From positions 8,041,814 to 8,105,813 of the forward strand of contig CP136063.1 of assembly GCA_032622095.1 (NCBI GenBank): DNA of 64,000 nt. Direction: 5' to 3'. Source of the stretch: Siphonodentalium dalli. Lineage: Eukaryota > Mollusca > Scaphopoda > Gadilida > Siphonodentaliidae. Below are positions 22,343 through 32,859 of this stretch, piece by piece (positions within the stretch are counted from its first letter, which is position 1; each line of letters starts with the position of its first letter). The notes below the pieces were generated by a model. It was not told where the DNA came from. It searched no databases and worked only from the letters and a program-made list of their open reading frames with translations. A program made the position numbers and the translations under genes.

Positions 22343-22641
22343 CAGTGTAGTTTCCAGTAATTATTTGGGGACACCTGTTTTATATGCCAAAGTCATATCC
22401 GAAGGCCGCAGCCCTAAGTTGGGTAGGGTATGGGGTGGCCTACCCCTGGAATTACATGTACATACTGCCATAAAATGACAACTTATTGCTTTATTTGATG
22501 ATTTAGTGTTAGTTTTGTTTGTTTTCTAGTAGTAATGGTCAAAAACAAATTCTCTGAGGATTTTTTTTACTTTCTACATGTAACTGTTTTTTGGGCGCCC
22601 ATACCTGTTACAGGTACCAAACTGCCCTGGAAATTACTCTG
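22343..22641. mobile_element. 299-bp hAT-type miniature element inside the Crypton ORF
   Basis: The left terminus CAGTGTAGTTTCCAG and the right terminus (complement CAGAGTAATTTCCAG) are inverted copies with further similarity inward (ACCTGT). A perfect 8-bp duplication GTTGCAGC lies at 22335-22342 and 22642-22649. Removing the element and one duplicate leaves the recombinase reading frame intact (PVAA followed by YKIF). The element brings in-frame stops, so the recombinase is split unless it is spliced out. Confidence 0.9.
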
Positions 22642-22649
22642 GTTGCAGC

Positions 22650-23316
22650 CTACAAGATTTTTGCATCAAAGCGTCCATTGAATACTTTGCAGGATGATTC
22701 ACCATTCTACATTCAAGTGAATCATAATCGGAAACCAGATTCACCTTTCTGGTATAAGGCTCAGCCTATGGGTGAACACGCCTTAGCCAAAATCATGAAG
22801 AACATGGCAGAGAAAGGTGAACTTCCTGGTAGGAAGACCAATAACTGCGTCCGGAAAACAACCTGTACTCGACTCCTTCATAATGACATTACTCCGAACA
22901 CAATAGCACAGCTTTCGGGACACAGAAATATTGCCAGTGTCAATAATTATTCGGTTGCGTCAGTGGAAATGCAATGGAAAATGTCGGACATTCTTTGCAT
23001 AGCACCGAAACGAACATCAACTTCTGATCCCATTGACAATTCGAATTCCGTTCCAACTAGAATTGGTGATACACGTGACACTGAGAGTGCGAGTCAGAAA
23101 TCGATTGTTGAAGTGACGGAAAGTGCGGAATTCATTAAAACAGTGAATGGACAGTCATCTCCTGCAATGCCTCTTGCAAACACAATTACCATCCAAGGAA
23201 ATTGCACAATCAAGTATTACAATTATCATAGTAAAAGTGACAATTATGTCGAACATTCGAAACGGAAATATCGTCGCCTCGTCATTGAATCCCGATTCCA
23301 GTCAAAGCGAAATTGA
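22650..23316 (+). CDS. Crypton-type tyrosine recombinase, C-terminal catalytic part
   Basis: The frame resumes at YKIFASKRPLNTL directly after the hAT target duplication. It contains the remaining YR catalytic residues: Arg in NNCVRKTTCTRLL (codon at 22852), His in LSGHRNIASVNNYS (codon at 22921; the Arg after it is also in place) and the nucleophilic Tyr in the same motif (codon at 22948). Spacing R-32-H-26-Y is normal for this family. The last ~115 residues are low-complexity Ser/Thr with a basic end (SKRKYRRLVIESRFQSKRN). The stop ends at 23316, 96 bp before the long-TIR element begins. No frameshift besides the hAT insertion, so the copy was probably intact until recently. Confidence 0.8.
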
Positions 23317-23412
23317 ATAGTCACGTGACGTGAATTTCTCAGAATTTGACTTCTCACGACGTCGCGTGCTGATAATATTGTGTACGTTTTGTGTTGCGCG
23401 TAATAAAATAGT

Positions 23413-25480
23413 AGTCCAGGAGATATTGGTCGACCTCTGCACCCCCCCAGGACTTAACTTCACCCCACTAATTTTCTTCCTTAAGGTCTCCTCTCATTTT
23501 TTTCACTTGTTAACAAGAAACAAAAGTGGCCGCAGAGACTCCAGACAAGATGGCGTCCATCATGGCGGCCATTTTTTTTAAAGCACCAGGTCTCTTTGAT
23601 CGCCATTATAGTAAGGATGATAGCACATGCGGTCTTGTTTTCCACTCGATGCGTTATGCTAATATACAACCCTTACAAATTAGCCAAAAATCCCACACCA
23701 GAATCCAATATGGCGGCCAAGATGGCCGCCGAAATGTGAAAATATGCTATTTTTCTGACATGTTACCACCTTTCGTTTGTCTCTGTGGGAAAATGTTAGA
23801 ATTTTTGCGTCGTGTTATACATTTATCATATAGAGGAGTCATTGGCGAACACATGGGGACCATAATATGCATTCATTGCGGGATATTTTTGTCCGATATC
23901 ACGTTTTCCCAAATGCCGGTATCAAAGGTCGAAGCCGAATCTCCGTTAATAACGGGATGTTATGTTTCGAATCAATGAATGTTATTGCTATTATAACAAC
24001 ACCCATGCATATATATTTGCAGGAGATACTCGAGTTAGGATTCCTCTTATACCTGAGTTGAGGAATATTTACCCAAATCCAAGATGGCGGCCAAAATGGC
24101 TACCAGAAATAAAAAATCGCCGAAAATCGCTGATTTTAACATCAGTGAGCATTATTGTCATGACAACTCCACACCTGCTTACTATTGTAAGTTGGGAACA
24201 CGTAGGCGAAGAACTTTCCTTGTACCATATCCAAATAAAAGTCCCCCAAATCCAAAATGGCGCCCACAATGGCGGACAGATTTTGAATAATCACCGAAAT
24301 TCCCTCATATTCACATCATTGGGCATTATTGTCGAGACAACTCCACCCATGCTTACAATTGAGTTGGAAATACTGAGGTGAAGTAATTACATTACATCTC
24401 ATGCAAATCAAAGATGGCGGCCAAAATGGCGACCGAAATTTGAAAACAAATCTACATTCCTTTACTTTCTTAGGATGGGCGTTATTGTTTCGCGATTTCT
24501 ATCCACCATTACATGTTGATGTATTCATTAGAGTTTGGCAATTGATACTCACAGCCAAGATCGCTGGTAAATTGGCGGCTAGAAATTGAAAAGAAATCAA
24601 TATTTTCACATATTAATTTCAACTTTTTGTCATAATATCGGTATGCATGTATGGACGAAACTGTACATAAACCATCTACTAGTTCAACTTAAAGGTATCA
24701 AAACGCATAACATAGCTCGTATCCTTCTGGAAAGATGAAACACCACAATTAATATCGCGATGTGGCATTTCGAAATCCAGTCTCCACTTAGCGCCGATAA
24801 TGGCCGTAAGCGTAGGTGCGCCGAATAGTTATATCAGAACAATTACCTGATAACAGATTCTGATTTGCCACATCACGTCCATAATTATCTGGACCAGCTT
24901 CCATTTCTTTGTCTGATAAATCTAGGTCGCTCACAGCGACAAAGTATTCACCACTTCCTGGGAGTAGGGTCCCTCTAATCATAACGTTTCAAACAATTCA
25001 TTTTCCGGTGTCTAGCTTACAGAAGGTCATCTCTATGTATGTGTCGCATACCCCATGGGATAACGACATGTACACCTGGCGAACCAGTTAGCTAGTCACT
25101 TCTCAATAGATAGTTTGTCAACTCACACTCAGCGAACGCATTGGCATATGTGGACAACTTCGACAGTGTTTCGAAGGTTGCTAGCTGTCTCATTCCCTTG
25201 GACAGATGTCTATCAGCTAAGGAGAAGACCCTAGTGTACAGACTACCCACACTTCTTGACCATTATCCGAAGCAAACTGTGTGACGCTCCGCAGTTGTCT
25301 CGTCGAATATCTCCCAGCAGAGAAGAACAATGCTCGCGGTGCTAGTTTGTGGACATGCGCCATGATAGTGGGAATGAAATGGGCCACTGTATACACCACC
25401 CCTACACCTGGTGCATGTTTAAGATATTGAATGTTATGCGTGTCGGTTTTGTTTAGCCTTTCTGATTCAACTACATACAC
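23413..25480 (+). repeat. Left long inverted arm
   Basis: Pairs with 27225-29376. Contains sub-repeats with AAGATGGCGGCCAAAATGG-type cores near 23707, 24080, 24255, 24412 and 24560. Outer ~1.2 kb is well conserved between arms; the inner ~0.6 kb has many substitutions and indels. Confidence 0.75.
25090..25480 (-). pseudogene. Decayed coding sequence in the inner part of the left arm
   Basis: A minus-strand frame of 87 codons (25217-25480) with coding-like composition (KLAPRALFFSAGRYSTRQLR near the middle) hits a stop. One frame away the sequence continues open for ~40 codons (SLADRHLSKGMRQLATFETL, then AFAECELTNYLL) to a stop near 25091. The right arm holds the same region, more decayed, at about 27240-27530 on the plus strand. 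Ancestral similarity between arms supports an original gene. A loose resemblance of the C-terminal half to type II thymidine kinases was noted but is too weak to use as a name. Identity unknown. Confidence 0.4.
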
Positions 25481-25773
25481 TTTTGTCTGGATAATAATAT
25501 GCTAGCCTCCCTCAAAACAGTCGGATGGACTAAAGGATAATGTCTTTATAGCATGGATGTATGCGTGTTTTGTTATCCTCTCTCGGGGTTAGTGTCAGTA
25601 TGTGGGCGGTATTATTCAAGAGAATGTCAGGAACTGTGGTGCATTTATTTCACTATGTGTTTAAAGAACAATTTACAATCTCGATGGCGATGGCTGTGGC
25701 CGTTGGGGAACGCGACCTTTATGATCATATAGCTTTATATATATAACTTTAGAATATAGTAGTTAATGTCTCA

Positions 25774-25998
25774 TGCAGGAAAATGGTCGCATTGGTGATG
25801 TTATCAAGAAATCACTTGGTGTACCAACGTGTGTTGAACTTAATGCAAGAGCTCATCAACGTAACATTCCTCTGGATGTTCTTCGCGTTGAACATTTCAC
25901 CCTTTTGTTGATGGCATTTGTACTTTCTTGAACCATACCACCCAGCGTGAGTATGACATATCAACCAACTATCAAAGGTATCGCCTTTAAGACTACAA
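25774..25998 (+). pseudogene. Decayed coding fragment in the centre of the long-TIR element
   Basis: One frame begins MQENGRIGDVIKKSLGVPTC and runs ~45 codons to a region where a single-base shift is needed to continue into HPFVDGICTFLNHTTQREYD and a stop near 25998. The sequence has coding-like composition and is not shared with the arms. No family recognised. Confidence 0.4.
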
Positions 25999-26188
25999 CA
26001 CAGTCTTTGTGGGGCTTATACAGCAGTAGCCAATGCCATACCCCTGGTCCAGTTGTTTAAGAACGGCTTCCAAACGGATGGGAACATACAATCTTAGCAT
26101 ACAAGGAAAGCAAAGCCACACATGAGATCCTGTCTGAATCTAAAACATAACAAAACAAGAGGTACGCTGTCGCGTGGCATTTGCCCCC

Positions 26189-27218
26189 GACCGTAGCAAT
26201 TCGGATTAAGCATGGACGAAACTGCAGATATGCGAGGAGGTCTATATGACCATTCCAAAAGAAGTTCGTACTAGAAATTCCGGAAACCCAAAAACAAGCA
26301 AAAATTCAAATTTTCTAAGTTGAAAAAAGGGCCATAAATCTGGTAAAAATCATCAGATCATACCCAATTTCGCACTTGACATGTATTTTCATATAACTGA
26401 TCAACAAAAATACGGGATTTTCAATCGTACCACCAAAGCTCACGCTATCATCTGGAAACCCAAAAAACAAGAGAAAAATTAAATTTTCTAAGTAAAAAAA
26501 GGGCCATAACTCTGGTGAAAATGGGTGGACAAACCCGCGCTATGCATGTAGCTGTTCCCCCATGCTTCTCTATCACCGAACCAAATATCAGCTAAATCTG
26601 CCCAGCGGTTGCTGAACAATAATTCAAAATGTTTGTACAGACGAACAAAATTGAAATTTTCTAAGTTGAATAAAGGGCCATAACTCTGGCAAAAATCATC
26701 AGATCATACCCAAATTCGCACTTGACATGTATTTTCATATAGCCGATCCACAAAAATACGGGATTTGCAATCGTGCCACCAAAGCTCACGCTATCATCTG
26801 GAAACCCAAAAAACAAGAGAAAAATTGAATTTTCTAAGTAAAAAAAGGGCCATAACTCTGGTGAAAATATGCATGTAGCTGTTCCCCCATGCTGCTCTAT
26901 CACCATACCAAATATCAGCTAAATCTGCCCAGCGGTTGCTGAACAATAATGCAAAATGTTTGTACGGACAGACAAAATTTAATTTTCAAAGTAAAAAAAG
27001 GGCCATAACTCTGGTGAAAATGGGTGGACGAAACCCGCGCTATGCATGTAGCTGTTCCCCCATGCTACTCTATCACCATACCAAATATCAGCTAAATCTG
27101 CTCAGCGGTTGCTGAACAATAATGCAAAATGTTTGTACGGACGGACGGACGGACGGACGGACGTACAGACGGACGAAGACGTCGACTATATACCCGCCGA
27201 CTTCAAGTCGGGGGCATA
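26189..27218. mobile_element. GGAC-tailed tandem-repeat element in the long-TIR element
   Basis: Ends are TGCCCCCGACC (about 26189) and GTCGGGGGCA (about 27218), inverted. The interior has about four copies of a block with AAAGGGCCATAACTCTGGTG, CTGTTCCCCCATGCT and CAGCGGTTGCTGAACAATAA. The right side carries a (GGAC)n tract at 27137-27175 just before the terminus. No coding sequence. Confidence 0.75.
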
Positions 27219-27224
27219 ATAAGG

Positions 27225-29376
27225 GGCGGTACAGTCATGGTCCAATTTCATTTCCACTATCATGATACATACCCACAAACTAGCACCGTGTGTATTGTTA
27301 TCATCTGCTTGGATCTGTTCGTGAGATGATTGCTGGACGCCAACAAGCTTGTTCTTATGATCATGTTCAAGGAGTTTGGGTATATTATGCATTATGGTCT
27401 TCTACGCCTTAGCAGAATTGCATCCGGCAAATGTCGGGCTTTCAATATTCGAAGCCATATACAGAAGTTGTCCAGGTACGTCAGTGCATTAGATGAGTAT
27501 GTGAATTGATGAACCATATATTGAGAAGTGGCTGTTTGGGAAGATCACCAGGTGTACACGTTGTTATCCCCATTAGGTCACCAAAGCTGACAATACGCAG
27601 ATAGATAGGTCCTTATGAAAGCTAGTATACGTATCGACCGAATACATTTATAGTGTATCGCACAAGATGACGCATATACCCCATATGTAGCATCTGAATT
27701 ATACCATAAGCTATACCACGAATGAAGCTCGCTAAGAATTCCAAGCTTTCGAAACCAACACGTGAGCTGGACACCGGCATATGTATTGTTTGAAACATTG
27801 CGATTAGTGGCACACTCCTACAAAGAAGAGTAGTAAACTGTTGTTGTGAGTGAGATAGATTAATATGACGAAGAGACGGAAACGAGTCTAGATAATGCTG
27901 AATGTGGCAATTCAGAATAAGCTCAGGTACTGTTGTTTTGATTCTTGGAAGTCATAATATGACTATTCGGCGCACCTATATACAGTTACGGCCAGTATGA
28001 GCCCTTAGTGGAAAATGGATTTTGAAATGCCACATTGCGATTGTGGGTTTTCATCCTTCCAAAAGGCTACGACTTACATTGGAACTAATATATGGCTTAT
28101 ATTATGTACCGTTTTGTTTATACAAATCAATATTATGACAAAAAGTTGAAATTAGTATGTGATAATATCGGCTTCTTTTCAATTTCTGCCCGCCAGTTTG
28201 GCCGCTATATTGACTGTGAGTATCACTTGCCAAACCCTAATGAATAATTCATACATATCAACATGTAATGGTGGGTAGAAATCGCGAAACAATAAGGCCC
28301 ATCCTAAGAAAGTAAAGGAATGTAGGCGTGTTTTCAAATTTCGGTCGCCATTTTGGCCGCCATCTTCGATTTGGAAAACAATTTCTTGCATGCGATGTAA
28401 GGCAATTACTTCACCTCAGTATTTCCAACTCAATTGTAAGCATGGGTGGAGTTGTCTCGACAATAATGCCCAATGATGTGAATATGAGGGAATTTCGGTA
28501 ATTTTTCAAAATCTGTCCGCCATTTTGGGCGCCATTTTGGGCGCCATTTTGGATTTGGGGGACTTTTATTTGGATATGGTACAAGGAAAGTTCTTCGCCT
28601 AAGTGTTCCCAACTTACAATAGTAAGCAGGTGTGGAGTTGTCATGACAATAATGCTCACTGATGTTAAATTTAGCGATTTTCGGAGATTTTTTATTTCTG
28701 GTGGCCATTTTGGCCGCCATCTTGGATTTGGGTAAATATTCCTCAACTCAGGTATAAGAGGAATCCTGCAAATATATATGCATGGGTGTTGTTATAATAG
28801 CAATAACATTCATTGATTCGAAACATAACATCCCGTTATTAACGGAGATTCGGCTTTGACCTATGATACCGGCATATGGGAAAACGTGATATCGGACAAA
28901 AATATCCCGCAATGAATGCATATTATGGTCCCCATGTGTTCGCCAATGACTCCTCTATATGATAAATGTATAACATGACGCAAAAATTCTAACATTTTCA
29001 CACAGAGACAAACGAAAGGTGGTAACATGTCAGAAAAATAGCATATTTTCACATTTCGGCGGCCATCTTGGCCGCCATTTTGGATTCAGGTGTCGGATTT
29101 TTGGCTAATTGTAAGTGTTGTATATTAGCATAACGAATCGAGCGGAAAACAAGACCGCATTTGCTATCATCTTTACTATAATGGCGATCAAAGAGACCTG
29201 GTGCATTTAAAAAAAATGGCCGCCATGATGGACGCCATCTTGTCTGGAGTCTCTGCGGCCACTTTTTTAACTTGTTAACAAGTGAAAAAAATTAGAGGAG
29301 ACCTTAAGGAAGAAAATTAGTTGGGTGAAGTTAAGTCCTGGGGGGGGTGCAGAGGTCGACCAATATCTCCTGGACT
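27225..29376 (-). repeat. Right long inverted arm
   Basis: Inverted copy of 23413-25480. The matching landmarks include CACCAGGTGTACACG near 27547 against GTACACCTGGCG near 25070, and a GTTTCAAACAAT block near 24990 against its complement near 27790. Confidence 0.75.
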
Positions 29377-29437
29377 ATAGTTCCTGTTTTAAGTTGAGTT
29401 TTATTGCATTTTTATGGGACGAATTGTAAGATAAATT

Positions 29438-29596
29438 GGTTATCACCACCCTGTGTGTTTCTGAGATCCGTATTCAAGTCTCGCTGCCTTCTCTGGGCTG
29501 TCTATCGACTCGTCCTACGGACTCGTCGATAGACTGCCCAGAGAAGGCAGCTCGACTTGAATACGGATCTCAGCAACACACATGGTGGTGATAACC
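29438..29596. repeat. 159-bp hairpin repeat
   Basis: The left arm GGTTATCACCACC..CTGAGATCCGTATTCAAGTC..CTGCCTTCTCTGGGC is repeated inverted and ends GGTGGTGATAACC, with a short loop near 29515. Arm identity is high, with a few mismatches. It sits 60 bp outside the long-TIR element. Confidence 0.8.
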
Positions 29597-29709
29597 TACA
29601 TGTATATGTATTTGTTCTTTTCAGGTGTATATTGCAAATAAAAAGTATCCTATCCTATCATCTTCCAGCACTTCTGCTAAAGTATCAGCAGAGATAGAGC
29701 AATTAGCGT

Positions 29710-30304
29710 CAGGGTGCCACTTGCCAAATTTCCCAATGGCAAAAATAATTCACATTTGGCAAAAAATATTTTCATTTGGTAAAAGATTTGGCAAGTCATT
29801 TTTTAATTCCTCAATAAAGTTGAAAAATATTGTTCAATCAATACCGTTCATTTTAGGAAACTTTTACAATAGAATTATATTGGTGGTGTTTTATATGGTT
29901 TTGGAAAAGTTAACACCTCCATTAAGATGCAGTTAATCTGGTAACATTATTATCGATGGGTGGAGGGATTACCAATATTTAGTGTGATGGTGGTGTTTAC
30001 ATAGCTATTCATCTTGTGATGTTCCCTTCTGATGAAGCAACTCTTCTACCATTTATTGTTCGGTATTAGTTTTATTGTTGAACGATAAACCACAATAGAG
30101 ATGGCAGTATAATTATTAACTAACTGCTTTCCTATCAATATTAAACGTTGTTCAAACATGCGAGTGTCGAAACATAAAACTCAATCAAGGTTGCAGAAAA
30201 TGATACTATGAGGGATAACATTTGACAAATTCTAATAGAATAAAAAATATTTTCATTTGGCAAATTATTTGGCAAAAGTAAATTTCGGTCCAGCGCGGAC
30301 CCTG
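29710..30304. mobile_element. ~595-bp hAT-like element abutting the collagen exon
   Basis: Starts CAGGGTGCCAC and ends with the complement of CAGGGTCCGCG, as hAT termini commonly do. Inside both ends lies a TATTTTCATTTGGCAAA-type phrase. Flanking 8-mers are ATTAGCGT (29702-29709) and ATTAGCTT (30305-30312), one mismatch. The right-hand 8-mer forms bases +3 to +10 of the collagen intron donor. No transposase frame inside. Confidence 0.65.
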
Positions 30305-30314
30305 ATTAGCTTAC

Positions 30315-30647
30315 ATGGTTTCCGGGGTAGCCTTCATCTCTGACTTCTCCTGATGGTCCTCTCTCTCCGGATGCTCCGGGGGGTCCTGGTGGTCCAAGAG
30401 GACCTGGATCTCCCCTCGTACCCTTCTCAGCTTGTTTTCCTTGTAGGCCAGGTGACCCAGGAACTCCTGGTAGTCCTCTCTCTCCGGCTACTCCGGGGGG
30501 TCCTGGTGGTCCAAGAGGACCTGGATCTCCCCTCATACCATTCTCAGCTTGTTTTCCTTGTAGGCCAGGTGGCCCAGGAACGCCTGGTTGTCCAGACGGT
30601 CCAGATGCTCCCATTGGTCCATCAAATCCTGGCGGTCCCATCTCTCC
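30315..30647 (-). CDS. 333-bp collagen exon (37 Gly-X-Y triplets, partial gene)
   Basis: On the minus strand TTTTCTTTTTAG|GGAGAGATGGG opens and GGAAACCAT|GTAAGC closes an exon of 111 codons, phase 0 at both ends. It is nearly pure Gly-X-Y, rich in Pro (GPPGPP motifs suitable for hydroxylation). A 13-triplet block ([19 protein letters not shown]..) is tandemly duplicated. Three triplets break the repeat: AEN, AEK (Ala for Gly at the same place in both duplicates) and RDE near the end. The acceptor means that at least one more exon lies upstream (beyond 30.65 kb), and the next exon downstream is at 19722-19775. Role: triple-helical segment of an extracellular or membrane-anchored collagen-like protein. 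Confidence 0.85.
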
Positions 30648-31019
30648 CTAAAAAGAAAATAAAGCAAGAATATTATAGTGATCTCACAATGAAGCAGAAC
30701 TGTAGGTTTGCTAACCACATCACAACATTTTTCAGTCACAATCCCAAATGCAAATCAAGCGAGCGTTGTGTATTTTCCCCGATTGCTGATGAACCAATAT
30801 TATATTCACAATACAATAGGTTAAATATATACTGTTTATGTTAAACTCAGAACTTAAATCAATTAAAGCTGTGCATAGTGTCTGGAACATTGAATATGCA
30901 ACCTTAAATGTTACACGCCATCGACCACTTTAGCTGTTTAATAAGGAACATTTAAAGTTATTCTGAAGACAAAAAATAATTTATCACCACTGTTAAAGAA
31001 AGTCCATTTTCGGCACAAA

Positions 31020-31258
31020 TATGTCAAGGTAGTACCTAATATGTCAAGGTAGTACCTAATATGTCAAGGTACTAGTAGTACCTAATATGTCAAGGTAGTG
31101 CCTAATATGTCAAGGTACTAGTAGTACCTAATATGTCAAGGTAGTACCTAATATGTCAAGGTAGTACCTAATATGTCAAGGTAGTACCTAATATGTCAAG
31201 GTAGTACCTAATATGTCAAGGTAGTACCTAATGTGTCAAGGTACTAGTAGTACCTAAT
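31020..31258. repeat. ~20-bp tandem repeat, about 11 copies
   Basis: The unit is ATATGTCAAGGTAGTACCTA. Some units carry a 6-bp longer variant with GGTACTAGTAGTACC, which is palindromic. It sits between the collagen exon and the large satellite. Confidence 0.9.
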
Positions 31259-32859
31259 ATAGCTGGTTTGCCTTGCTTTTAAGTATTACTTTAAGTATAG
31301 CGGTACATGTAATTTATGATTGATTAGTCAGACAACCAACACATTATATATCATTATACCATTCAAGTCACTATGCCAGACTGTAGGTGTTATGGAATCA
31401 ACATATCATCTGAGTTGATAAACATGCAAATAATCAATTGTTTAGCTCGATGCACTGATACTAGCCATTGATATATAGTCACAATAATGTTTGATTAGCT
31501 CGATGCACCGATACTAGCCATTGATATATAGTCACAATAATGTTTGATTAGCTCGATGCACTGATACTAGCCATTGATATATAGTCACAATAATGTTTGA
31601 TTAGCTCGATGCACTGATACTAGCCATTGATATATATTCACAATAATGTTTGATTAGCTCGATGCACCGATACTAGCCATTGATATATAGTCACAATAAT
31701 GTTTGATTAGCTCGATGCACTGATACTAGCCATTGATATATAGTCACAATAATGTTTGATTAGCTCGATGCACTGATACTAGCCATTGATATATATTCAC
31801 AATAATGTTTGATTAGCTCGATGCACTCATACTAGCCATTGATATATAGTCACAATAATGTTTGATTAGCTCGATGCACTCATACTAGCCATTGATATAT
31901 ATTCACAATAATGTTTGATTAGCTCGATGCACTCATACTAGCCATTGATATATATTCACAATAATGTTTGATTAGCTCGATGCACTCATACTAGCCATTG
32001 ATATATAGTCACAATAATGTTTGATTAGCTCGATGCACTCATACTAGCCATTGATATATAGTCACAATAATGTTTGATTAGCTCGATGCACTGATACTAG
32101 CTATTAATATATAGTCACAATAATGTTTGATTAGCTCGATGCACCAATACTAGCCATTGATATATATTCACAATAATGTTTGATTAGCTCGATGCACCGA
32201 TACTAGCCATTGATATATATTCACAATAATGTTTGATTAGCTCGATGCACTGATACTAGCCATTGATATATAGTCACAATAATGTTTGATTAGCTCGATG
32301 CACTGATACTAGCCATTGATATATAGTCACAATAATGTTTGATTAGCTCGATGCACTGATACTAGCCATTGATATATAGTCACAATAATGTTTGATTAGC
32401 TCGATGCACTGATACTAGCCATTGATATATAGTCACAATAATGTTTGATTATCTCGATGCACTGATACTAGCCATTGATATATAGTCACAATAATGTTTG
32501 ATTAGCTCGATGCACTGATACTAACCATTGATATATAGTCACAATAATGTTTGATTAGCTCGATGCACTGATACTAGCCATTGATATATAGTGACAATAA
32601 TGTTTGATTAGCTCGATGCACTGATACTAGCCATTGATATATAGTCACAATAATGTTTGATTAGCTCGATGCACTGATACTAGCCATTGATATATAGTCA
32701 CAATAATGTTTGATTAGCTCGATGCACTGATACTAACCATTGATATATAGTCACAATAATGTTTGATTAGTACGATGCACTGATACTAGCCATTGATATA
32801 TAGTCACAATAATGTTTGATTAGCTCGATGCACTCATACTAGCCATTGATATATAGTCA

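Larger units (their letters stand above)
23413..29376. mobile_element. 5.96-kb element with ~2-kb inverted termini
   Basis: The outer ends AGTCCAGGAGATATTGGTCG (23413) and its complement ending at 29376 are flanked by the direct repeat ATAGT (23408-23412 and 29377-29381). Inverted similarity continues inward to about 25480 and 27225, diverging toward the centre. The arms contain AAGATGGCGGCC-bearing sub-repeats and, in their inner parts, decayed coding sequence. The centre has a second decayed coding fragment and a younger GGAC-tailed element. The AG..CT ends recall Polinton/Maverick termini, but the duplication looks like 5 bp instead of 6 and no Polinton gene is recognised, so the class stays open. 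Confidence 0.75.

Noticed and set aside
25090-25480. Thymidine kinase-like gene
   Set aside because: A loose resemblance in the C-terminal half (hydrophobic strand, then ADRHL.., then a KL..Y.NAF.E run) lacks a P-loop and the usual metal-binding cysteines. It was left unassigned.
23413-29376. Complete Polinton/Maverick
   Set aside because: Only 6 kb long, with a 5-bp flank, and no DNA polymerase B, integrase, ATPase or capsid frame is recognisable.
30353-30844. 163-codon plus-strand frame opposite the collagen exon
   Set aside because: Antisense of Gly-X-Y coding DNA gives an open frame because of its codon composition. The minus strand has correct splice borders.
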